A stretch of 20,901 bases of DNA from Bacillota bacterium (GTDB lineage Bacteria; Bacillota; Clostridia; Christensenellales; Aristaeellaceae): assembly GCA_019137115.1 (NCBI GenBank), contig JAGVSV010000228.1:1-20901 (forward strand), in the 5' to 3' direction. Of the stretch, positions 6,627 through 13,431 are shown one piece after another (within the stretch, counting starts at the first letter, position 1; the number at the start of each line of letters is the position of its first letter). The position numbers and the translations under genes are program-made. Under the pieces are notes generated by a model, which was not told the origin of the DNA, made no database searches, and saw nothing but the letters and a program-made list of their open reading frames with translations.

Positions 6627-7943
6627 CTAAATGTCCTTCACGCGCGTCAGCTGGTGCAGGCGGTTGACCACAATATCGTGGTAGCTGGCGGGGGTTTCCT
6701 CCGGCGCGCGGACCAGCACGTGGGGGAGGGCGACCGCCCGCCACAGCAGGCGCGGGTAAAGCGCCGGGCCCACGGACAGGATATGCCGCAGAATATCGAT
6801 TTCCTGGTTGGTCTCCGGCGGCAGCGTGCCGAACACGGCACGGTACTCGCTGGCCGCTTTGAACAGCAGCACCCGGGCGGTGACCTGCGCCTGCGCCACG
6901 GCGGAGCGCGTAGTGGGCGTTTCCATCAGCGGGTCCAGCGCGCCGGCAAGAAAGGCGCACAAGTCATACGTCGGCAGCCCGATTACCGCGCGCATCAGGT
7001 ACGCGCAAAAGCCCAATGCCTGCTCCAGGTTGCGCATGGCGTCCACCATCTGCCGGAACGGCGCCAACTGCGGGTCATCATACGCGTTCTGGTACCACTG
7101 GGCGCGCAGCGCTTCATCCGGCACATACTGCCACACCTGGCCCAGATGGTGCGCAGCGCCCACGCGCGGCGTCAGGTCGTCCGGGTTGGCCAGGTGGTAC
7201 AGGGGGATGTCGGCGTCGGATGCGTCCGCATAGGATACCGACGGCGAGGCAAACCCAAGGCCCAGCAGGCGGCCGGGCCACACGCCCCTGTCCAGCAGGT
7301 GCTTGGCGTACAGCTGCATCACCGCCGCGCCCTGGCTGTAACCGGTCAACAGCAGCTGAAAGCGGCAGCTCGTGTTGGTCAGCTCCTCCTCCACCGTGGC
7401 CAGCGTGAGATCAGGCTGCCCCAGCGCCGCGCCCAGCTGGGACAGAGCAATGTTGTCAGCGCCTTCGGCAAATTCATTGGCCAGCCGAAGAAAGCCCGAG
7501 TGCATACCGTCCGTCGGGTGGCAGGCGAAGTTGGGCTCCCACTCCCGCGCGGTGCCGCCGGTGCCCCGGAACGCAATGGCCACCAGGTGTTTGCCGTCCG
7601 GCAAAGGGTGGGTCATCACGAGCGCCTTTTCCACCTCTTCCGGCTCCGTCCACGCTCGCTCCGCGCCCGTGTTGACGCGCTTTTCCAGGTACCGGCGGGT
7701 GACATTGCGCGCGTTGCGCACGCTCTTGATGTAGCGCTCGCGCTTTTCGCCGAACACGCGCAGGGACAGCACGTCCTGCCAGCCCGCGCGCTGCCAGGCG
7801 TCCTCGTCAAAGTGATACGCCGTGGCGTTTAGTTCCAGCGCCATGCGCCAGGCGTGGGTCAGCGCGCCCATCGGGCGGCAGCCTGCCGGTATGCGCAGGT
7901 CGTTTAATGAGATCCCGGTATAGGGCGCTTTGACGGTAAGCAT
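6627..7943 (-). CDS. Class 3 lipase-like alpha/beta hydrolase, cytoplasmic
   Basis: Predicted serine esterase or lipase of the Lipase_3 type; the substrate is unknown. The 438-residue protein has no signal peptide. AIAFRGTGG (123-130) matches the oxyanion strand, GYSQGAAVMQLYA (from 201) is the nucleophile elbow with S203, and LANPDDLTPRVG (251-262) matches the family's N-x-x-D-x-(V/T)-P block, giving D256 as the likely acid. The catalytic His is less clear, with H265 and H266 as candidates. About 170 C-terminal residues beyond the hydrolase core are mainly helical and not recognised. The ATG at 7943 is preceded by GAAAGGAAG. The frame continues upstream, but the promoter -10 lies there. Transcription is divergent from the metallo-hydrolase gene. 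Confidence 0.82.
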   Translation of the reverse strand: MLTVKAPYTGISLNDLRIPAGCRPMGALTHAWRMALELNATAYHFDEDAWQRAGWQDVLSLRVFGEKRERYIKSVRNARNVTRRYLEKRVNTGAERAWTEPEEVEKALVMTHPLPDGKHLVAIAFRGTGGTAREWEPNFACHPTDGMHSGFLRLANEFAEGADNIALSQLGAALGQPDLTLATVEEELTNTSCRFQLLLTGYSQGAAVMQLYAKHLLDRGVWPGRLLGLGFASPSVSYADASDADIPLYHLANPDDLTPRVGAAHHLGQVWQYVPDEALRAQWYQNAYDDPQLAPFRQMVDAMRNLEQALGFCAYLMRAVIGLPTYDLCAFLAGALDPLMETPTTRSAVAQAQVTARVLLFKAASEYRAVFGTLPPETNQEIDILRHILSVGPALYPRLLWRAVALPHVLVRAPEETPASYHDIVVNRLHQLTRVKDI

Positions 7944-7978
7944 GTGACACTTCCTTTCGTGCCAGGGGGCACGCCAAT

Positions 7979-7987
7979 AGTATACCA
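7979..7987 (-). promoter_or_regulatory. Extended -10 promoter for the lipase-like gene
   Basis: On the minus strand TGGTATACT reads as an extended -10 (TGn plus TATACT at plus 7979-7984) about 36 bases before the ATG. No convincing -35 lies at the right distance, which extended -10 promoters tolerate. Confidence 0.55.
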
Positions 7988-8032
7988 AACCTTCAACGCT
8001 TGCGCGTGAAATATCCGCAAAGCGGCGCCGGA

Positions 8033-8062
8033 TTGCCCGGCGTGACGGCAACATGGTACAAT
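8033..8062 (+). promoter_or_regulatory. Promoter of the metallo-beta-lactamase-fold gene
   Basis: TTGCCC (8033-8038), an 18-base spacer and TACAAT (8057-8062) with a TGG extension directly upstream. The start codon is at 8101, giving a leader of about 30 bases that contains GAAAGGA. Confidence 0.66.
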
Positions 8063-8100
8063 GCCGCAGACGTTTCATTGCCTGAAAGGACGGTTGCCGG

Positions 8101-9015
8101 TTGCAAAGACCCTCGCGTGCCCTTGTGTTCCTGCTGGTGCTGCTGTTCCTGATCCCGGTGGCTGCGCAGGAGCGCACGGTATTCAATGCCCACGAAGCAA
8201 CGCCGTTTCCGGTTAACGCGGACACCCTGACGGTTTATGCGTGCGACCTGGTGGGCGGGGATTGCCTGCTGCTGGAGCAGAACGGCCACACCCTGCTGGT
8301 CGACTGCGGCAAGGAGACCGACGTGCCGCGCATGGAAGCCATGCTGGACGCGCTGGGCATCACGCATCTGGACGCCGTCTTCAACACCCACCCGCATTCC
8401 GACCATGTGGGCGGGCTGCCCTGGCTGCTTTCGCATGTCAGCGTGGGGCGATTCTACACCGTGTTCGCGCCGGATGCCACCGGCCCGGGCCTGTACCAGC
8501 GCGCCGCGATGCGCGCGTTGGAGGAGGCAAGTGTCCCCGTGGTGCAGGTCACCCAGGGCGATGTGATCAGGATCGGCGACGCCTGCGCCACGGTCTATCA
8601 CCAGCCCAAGGCAAAAACCGTCAACGCCCGGTCCGGCATGCTGCAGGTGCGCTTTGGCGATCGCACCATTCTGCTGGCCGGCGATGTCGAAGGCGTCACG
8701 CAGACGCGCTTTGGCGAGCGGTTTGACCTGAAAAGCGATATCCTCAAGTATCCGCACCACGGCCTGAACCGCCTGAACCGCCCGTTTTTGGCTTCCGTAC
8801 AGCCCGAGCTGGCCATCATCCCGCACGGCATGTTCGGCTCGGAAATGGCCCAGGACCAGCTGCAACAGCAGCACATCCCGTACCGGTTTGCTTCCTGGGC
8901 CGTCATCGAACTGGCCACCGACGGCGCCACCTGGCGCGTCACCCAGGAACTGACCGAGGCGCACAGTGAATACGCACGCCGGCACAACATCCCGCACGGC
9001 GTGCCCGCACCATAA
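8101..9015 (+). CDS. Exported ComEC-type metallo-beta-lactamase-fold hydrolase
   Basis: Stand-alone metallohydrolase resembling the C-terminal domain of the DNA-uptake protein ComEC, but without its membrane channel. The 304-residue protein starts with a short signal (RPSR, hydrophobic stretch 8-21, AAQE), so it acts outside the membrane or is anchored there. The metal motif is H97-P-H99-S-D101-H102 in NTHPHSDHVGG, D195 lies in LLAGDVE and a further histidine pair lies in LKYPHHG (219-220), the full set for a dinuclear site. ComEC-type domains are thought to degrade the non-transported DNA strand, but free-standing relatives have varied or unknown substrates, so no specific reaction is assigned. 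TTG at 8101 is supported by GAAAGGA ten bases upstream. The ThuA gene follows after 37 bases and may be co-transcribed. Confidence 0.88.
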   Translation: MQRPSRALVFLLVLLFLIPVAAQERTVFNAHEATPFPVNADTLTVYACDLVGGDCLLLEQNGHTLLVDCGKETDVPRMEAMLDALGITHLDAVFNTHPHSDHVGGLPWLLSHVSVGRFYTVFAPDATGPGLYQRAAMRALEEASVPVVQVTQGDVIRIGDACATVYHQPKAKTVNARSGMLQVRFGDRTILLAGDVEGVTQTRFGERFDLKSDILKYPHHGLNRLNRPFLASVQPELAIIPHGMFGSEMAQDQLQQQHIPYRFASWAVIELATDGATWRVTQELTEAHSEYARRHNIPHGVPAP

Positions 9016-9052
9016 TCAGCCATCCGCCACCGCGCGGGGAAAGGGGAACACC

Positions 9053-9775
9053 ATGTCAACAATCCGTGTCACCGTCTGGAACGAGTACCTGCACGAACTG
9101 CGCAGCGAGGAGGTCGCCCGCGTATACCCGGAGGGCATCCACGGCTGCATCGCCGGTTTTTTGAAAAACGCCGGCTTTGACACCCGCACCGCCACCCTCA
9201 AGGAGCCGGAGAACGGCCTGACCCAGCAGGTGCTGGACGAAACCGACGTGCTGTTCTGGTGGGGGCATATCGCCCACGGCCAGGTGGAGGACGCCACCGT
9301 GGAGCGCGTGTACCGCCGCGTGCAGGACGGCATGGGCCTGGTGGTGCTGCACTCCGGGCATGCCTCCAAGATTTTCGCGCGCCTGATGGGCACCAACACG
9401 GGCGACCTGAAATGGCGCGAAAACCACGAAAAGCAGATCCTGTGGTGCGTGGATTCCGCCCACCCGATCGCCGAAGGCCTGACCCAGGACATGATCATCC
9501 TCGAGCACGAGGAAACCTACGGCGAGCCGTTCCAGATCCCCGCGCCTGACCAGCTCGTGTTCATCAGCTGGTTCTCCGGCGGCGACGTGTTCCGCAGCGG
9601 CTGCTGCTATCACCGCGGCAAGAGCAAGGTGTTCTACTTCCAGCCCGGCCACGAAACCTTCCCCACCTACCACAACGAAACCGTGCAGCGCGTACTGATC
9701 AACGCCGCGCGCTGGGCCGCGCCCAAGGCAGGTCCACCCGCCACCACCGGCCATGTGCCCGAGACGTGGGTGTAA
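9053..9775 (+). CDS. ThuA-domain protein (glutamine-amidotransferase-like fold)
   Basis: The 240-residue cytoplasmic protein has the ThuA (trehalose utilisation) domain of the class I amidotransferase-like superfamily. The pattern includes VTVWNEYLHE at the N-terminus, FWWGHIAHGQV (68-78), GLVVLHSGHASKIFARLMGT (95-114), ILEHEETYGEPF and FQPGHETFPTYHN (196-208). These are the blocks that characterise ThuA proteins encoded beside sugar-uptake genes. ThuA-like enzymes have been linked to keto-sugar or trehalose derivative metabolism, but the reaction here is not known. It precedes the sulfatase and ABC sugar importer, which fits a carbohydrate role. ATG at 9053 follows GGGGAAAGGGG; the frame is open further upstream but overlaps the preceding gene. 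Confidence 0.9.
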   Translation: MSTIRVTVWNEYLHELRSEEVARVYPEGIHGCIAGFLKNAGFDTRTATLKEPENGLTQQVLDETDVLFWWGHIAHGQVEDATVERVYRRVQDGMGLVVLHSGHASKIFARLMGTNTGDLKWRENHEKQILWCVDSAHPIAEGLTQDMIILEHEETYGEPFQIPAPDQLVFISWFSGGDVFRSGCCYHRGKSKVFYFQPGHETFPTYHNETVQRVLINAARWAAPKAGPPATTGHVPETWV

Positions 9776-9797
9776 GGCACGTCAACACAGCATAACG

Positions 9798-9834
9798 AAC
9801 GCGGCCGGACGGAGCGAGACCATCCGGCCGCGTT
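9798..9834 (+). terminator. Strong stem-loop after the ThuA gene (weak or non-canonical terminator)
   Basis: AACGCGGCCGGA (9798-9809) pairs perfectly with TCCGGCCGCGTT (9823-9834), a 12-bp GC-rich stem 22 bases after the ThuA stop. The tail GTCGCTTGTC is not a clean T-run, so termination may be inefficient, or the hairpin may stabilise the 3' end. Its core repeats that of the 5322-5349 terminator. Confidence 0.55.
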
Positions 9835-9861
9835 GTCGCTTGTCACCGCACGTGATAGAAT
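9833..9861 (+). promoter_or_regulatory. Promoter of the first sulfatase gene
   Basis: TTGTCG (9833-9838), a 17-base spacer and TAGAAT (9856-9861) preceded by TGA, an extended -10. The -35 begins at the very foot of the upstream hairpin. The start codon follows at 9900. Confidence 0.7.
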
Positions 9862-9899
9862 GCGCATGCACCACGGAAACTGAAAAGGGAGGGCTCTGA

Positions 9900-11363
9900 A
9901 TGCGCGTTCTTTTCATTGACATCGACACCCTGCGTCCCGACCATATCGGCTGCTATGGCTATGCCCGCAACACCACGCCCAATCTGGATCAGGTGGCGCG
10001 GCAAGGCGTGGTCATGCAGCAGTGCTACTGCTCGGACGCGCCCTGCCTGCCCTCGCGCGCCGCGCTGATCTCCGGCGTGTTTGGCATCCGCAACGGCGCG
10101 GTGGGGCACGGCGGCACCGCGGCGGACAGGCGGCTGACCGGGCCGGAGCGCGGCTTTACTGATCAGTGGGACAATGACAACTTCCACAACATCTTCCGCA
10201 AGGCCGGGCTGTACGCCGCATCCATTTCCACGTTTGGCGAGCGGCACTCGTCCTGGTGGTTCCAGGCGGGCTTCAACGAAGTGCTCAACGTGGGCGGCCA
10301 CGGCGGGGAATCCGGCGAGGAGGTGCTGCCCGTCGCCCTGGACTGGCTAAAGCGCAACGAGCAGCGGGACGACTGGTACCTGCACCTGCACCTGTGGGAC
10401 CCGCACACCCCCTACCGCGCGCCGGAAAGCTTCGGCAACCCGTTTGCGGACGAGCCCATCCCGGCGTGGCTGACGCCGGAGGTGTTTGAGAAGCATCTGA
10501 ACATGGTGGGGCCCCACGGCATCCAGGAAATCAGCATGTATGACGACAAGACCAGCCCCAAATACCCGCGCCAGCCTGGCGCCGTGCGCGAGTATGACAA
10601 ACTGCGCACCGTCATTGACGGCTATGACTGCGGCATCGCCTATGCCGACATGCTGCTGGGACAGGTGTTCGACCTGCTCAAGGCGCAGGGCATCTATGAG
10701 GACACCGCCATCATCATCACCTCCGACCACGGCGAAAACATGGGCGAGCTGGGCATCTACGCCGAGCATGGCACGGCGGATGACATCACCTGCCACATTC
10801 CCATGATCATCAAATGGCCCGGCGGCGCCGCCAACAAATCCGTGCCGGGTTTCCAGTATCTGCTCGACCTGGCGCCCACGATGGCCGAGCTGCTCAACGT
10901 CAAGCCCAACCCCATCTGGGACGGCCAGTCGTTTGCCCAAAGCGTGCTGCAGGGCACGCCTGCCGGGCGCGATCACCTGATCCTTTCCCAGATGGCGCAC
11001 GTCTGCCAGCGCAGCGCGCGCTTTGGCGATTGGCTGTACATGCGCACCATCCACGACGGGTTCCGCCTGCTGCCGCGCGAAATGCTGTTCAACCTGAAAG
11101 ATGACCCGCATGAGGAGCATGACGTGGCCGCGCAGCACCCCGAGATCTGCGCCAGGGGCGCCAAGATGATCCTGGACTGGCAGGAGGGGCAGATGCTCCG
11201 CTCCCCCTACCCGGCCGACCCCATGTGGACAGTGATCCAGGAAAACGGCCCCTACCACACCTGGAACGAGCTGCCCGGATATGTGGAACATTTGGGGCGC
11301 ACCGGCCGGGCCGAGGGCGCGCAACAGCTGCTGGACGCCTACGAAAACTGGCCGCCCCGGTAG
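9900..11363 (+). CDS. Type I (Cys) sulfatase, cytoplasmic
   Basis: Predicted to remove sulfate esters from a sugar. The 487-residue protein belongs to the arylsulfatase/alkaline-phosphatase superfamily: D7 and D9 in LFIDIDTLRPDHIGCYG bind the metal, C49 in APCLPSRAALISG is the C-x-P-S-R residue converted to formylglycine, and D276-H277 in TSDHGENMGE complete the metal site. Activity would need an anaerobic radical-SAM maturase (anSME), which is not in this window. There is no signal peptide, since the first residue is six before the metal-binding strand, so the enzyme should act inside the cell. ATG follows AAAAGGGAGGG. It lies upstream of, and in the same direction as, the ABC sugar importer, which has its own promoter. 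Phosphonate or phosphodiester hydrolase activity is an alternative within this superfamily. Confidence 0.92.
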   Translation: MRVLFIDIDTLRPDHIGCYGYARNTTPNLDQVARQGVVMQQCYCSDAPCLPSRAALISGVFGIRNGAVGHGGTAADRRLTGPERGFTDQWDNDNFHNIFRKAGLYAASISTFGERHSSWWFQAGFNEVLNVGGHGGESGEEVLPVALDWLKRNEQRDDWYLHLHLWDPHTPYRAPESFGNPFADEPIPAWLTPEVFEKHLNMVGPHGIQEISMYDDKTSPKYPRQPGAVREYDKLRTVIDGYDCGIAYADMLLGQVFDLLKAQGIYEDTAIIITSDHGENMGELGIYAEHGTADDITCHIPMIIKWPGGAANKSVPGFQYLLDLAPTMAELLNVKPNPIWDGQSFAQSVLQGTPAGRDHLILSQMAHVCQRSARFGDWLYMRTIHDGFRLLPREMLFNLKDDPHEEHDVAAQHPEICARGAKMILDWQEGQMLRSPYPADPMWTVIQENGPYHTWNELPGYVEHLGRTGRAEGAQQLLDAYENWPPR

Positions 11364-11428
11364 GACACCACGATGCGGCGCAAGGACGGGATCAGGTTTT
11401 ACCTGGATTTCACCTGCGCCGCGCACGG

Positions 11429-11457
11429 TTGACAGACAACCTGTTTTTCTCTATGAT
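11429..11457 (+). promoter_or_regulatory. Near-consensus promoter of the ABC sugar importer
   Basis: A perfect TTGACA (11429-11434), 17 bases, then TATGAT (11452-11457). The leader to the ATG at 11512 is about 45 bases and shows no obvious structure. It lies in a noticeably AT-richer patch than its surroundings. Confidence 0.87.
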
Positions 11458-11511
11458 ATAGTTACATTCCAGTATAGAGCCTGTCCGTACAAGTGTCAGA
11501 GAGGGCATGTG

Positions 11512-12453
11512 ATGGCGCAACTCGACCTGCGGAACGTAAGGAAGTTCAACCAGCAAAACCGGATCACCCGCAACTGGCAGCTGTACCTGATGCTGTTGCC
11601 GGTGGTGGTCTATTTCGTCGTGATGGCCTACGGGCCCATGTACGGCGTGCTGCTGGCGTTCAAGGATTACAAGGTGCGACGCGGGATCCTGGGCAGCCCC
11701 TGGGCCGAGCCGCTGATGAAGCACTTCGTCCGGTTCTTCACCTCGCCTTACTGTGAGCGCGTCATCACCAACACCGTGGTGCTCAGCCTGCAAAGCCTGC
11801 TGTGGGGCTTCCCGGTGCCCATTTTGCTGGCGCTGTGCGTAAACGAGGTGCGCAATTCCACCTACCAGAAGTTCGTGCAGAACGTCACCTACGCGCCGCA
11901 CTTCCTGTCCACGGTGGTGCTGGTGGGCATGATCCGCAGCTTCACCAACACCGATTACGGCGTGGTCAACCTGTTTATCAGGGCGCTGGGCGGCGAGGGA
12001 TACAACTGGATGCAGCGGGCCGACCTGTTCCGGCCGCTGTATATCGGCTCGGGCATGTGGCAGAACGCGGGGTGGAACTCGATCATCTACATCGCGGCGC
12101 TGTCCGGCATTGACCTGGAACAGCACGAATCCGCCATGATTGACGGCGCCAGCCGCTGGAAACGCATCTGGCACATCAACCTGCCCGGCATCATGCCCAC
12201 GATTGTCACGCTGTTGATCCTCAATTCGGGGTATATCATGAGCGTGGGGTTTGAAAAGGTATTTTTGATGCAGAACGACCTGAACTTGTCCGTATCCGAC
12301 GTGATCTCCACCTACTCCTACCGCATCGGTATCGAGTCGGCCCAGTATGAGATGGCCACCGCGATCGGCCTGTTCAACTCGGTGATCAACATGGCGCTGC
12401 TGGTGATGGTCAACGCCGCGTCCAGGCGCCTGGGCGATACGAGCCTGTGGTGA
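11512..12453 (+). CDS. ABC sugar importer permease 1 (LplB family)
   Basis: Inner-membrane subunit of a carbohydrate ABC importer. The 313-residue protein has six predicted helices. It begins with NWQLYLMLLPVVVYFVVMAYGPMYG (21-45), the usual LplB-type first helix, and carries the ATPase-docking EAA loop at about 203-226 (ESAMIDGASRWKRIWHINLP). The LplB/YtcP class is typical of Firmicute importers for oligosaccharides such as pectin or glycan fragments. ATG at 11512 has AGAGAGGG six bases upstream; the adjacent in-frame GTG at 11509 is an alternative that adds one residue. The second permease begins 13 bases after the stop. Confidence 0.95.
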   Translation: MAQLDLRNVRKFNQQNRITRNWQLYLMLLPVVVYFVVMAYGPMYGVLLAFKDYKVRRGILGSPWAEPLMKHFVRFFTSPYCERVITNTVVLSLQSLLWGFPVPILLALCVNEVRNSTYQKFVQNVTYAPHFLSTVVLVGMIRSFTNTDYGVVNLFIRALGGEGYNWMQRADLFRPLYIGSGMWQNAGWNSIIYIAALSGIDLEQHESAMIDGASRWKRIWHINLPGIMPTIVTLLILNSGYIMSVGFEKVFLMQNDLNLSVSDVISTYSYRIGIESAQYEMATAIGLFNSVINMALLVMVNAASRRLGDTSLW

Positions 12454-12466
12454 GGGGGATAAAGGG

Positions 12467-13387
12467 ATGACACCAACCACCCAACCCCGCGCCAGCCGGA
12501 ACGCGCGGATGAGCAAGGGCGATGTCCGCTTTGAAACGGCCATCGTCATCCTGCTGGCCATCCTGACGGTCATCATCATCTATCCCCTGGTGTACGTGGT
12601 GAGCGCTTCGTTCAGCGACGCGCTGATGGTGGCGGCCGGGCGCGTGTTCCTGTGGCCGGTGAGCGTGACCACCGACAACTACATGCAGGTGTTCAAAAAC
12701 CAGAGCCTGATGAGCGGCTTCCGCAACTCCATGATCATCATGGCGATGGGCACCGCCCTCAACCTGGTGATGACGATCCTGGCAGCGTACCCCCTGTCCC
12801 GCCGCAACCTGTGGGGCCGCAACGTGCTGATGAAGATGATCACGTTTACCATGTTCTTCTCCGGCGGCCTGATCCCCACCTACCTGATGGTGGGCAAGAC
12901 CTTAGGGCTGATGAACTCCTGGCTGGCGCTGATTCTGCCCGGCGCCATCTCGGTGTACAACATGATCATCATGCGCACCTACTTTACCTCGTCCATCCCA
13001 TATGAGATTCAGGAAGCCGCGGAGATTGATGGCGCCAGCCATTTCGGCACCCTGATGCGCATCGTGCTGCCGCTGTCCGGCCCTGTGGTGGCCGTGATCG
13101 GTCTGTACTACGCCGTCGGGCACTGGAACAGCTACTTCAGCGCGCTGCTGTACATCTCCAAGGAAAGCCTGCAGCCGCTGCAGCTGCACCTGCGCAAGGT
13201 GCTGATCCTCAACTCTTCGCAGACCATGATGGACATGGCGTCCGACGAAGCCGCGCGCCAGGCCATGCGCGCGGAGACCATCAAGTATGCCGTCATTGTG
13301 TTAAGCTCGGTTCCCATGCTGATCATGTACCCCTTCGTGCAACGGTTCTTCATCAAGGGCGTGATGATCGGCTCTGTCAAAGGATGA
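12467..13387 (+). CDS. ABC sugar importer permease 2 (YtcP/LplC family)
   Basis: Partner permease of the importer. The 306-residue protein has six helices, starting near residues 24-46 (VILLAILTVIIIYPLVYVVS), and its EAA loop lies at about 180-203 (EIQEAAEIDGASHFGTLMRI), matching the second-subunit consensus. The C-terminus (YPFVQRFFIKGVMIGSVKG) is the almost invariant ending of YtcP-type permeases, showing the gene is intact. The ribosome site GAGGGGGATAAAGGG sits directly before the ATG. It is co-transcribed with permease 1 and followed 44 bases later by the binding-protein gene. Confidence 0.96.
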   Translation: MTPTTQPRASRNARMSKGDVRFETAIVILLAILTVIIIYPLVYVVSASFSDALMVAAGRVFLWPVSVTTDNYMQVFKNQSLMSGFRNSMIIMAMGTALNLVMTILAAYPLSRRNLWGRNVLMKMITFTMFFSGGLIPTYLMVGKTLGLMNSWLALILPGAISVYNMIIMRTYFTSSIPYEIQEAAEIDGASHFGTLMRIVLPLSGPVVAVIGLYYAVGHWNSYFSALLYISKESLQPLQLHLRKVLILNSSQTMMDMASDEAARQAMRAETIKYAVIVLSSVPMLIMYPFVQRFFIKGVMIGSVKG

Positions 13388-13431
13388 TACGCGCATCGGC
13401 GCGGTCACAATATTGAAGGAGGTTTCCCCAA

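Noticed and set aside
6297..7832. 511-codon plus-strand frame opposite the riboswitch and lipase gene
   Set aside because: It runs through the riboswitch terminator, aptamer and promoter as well as the lipase core. Its Arg/His/Gln/Gly-rich sequence resembles no protein family.
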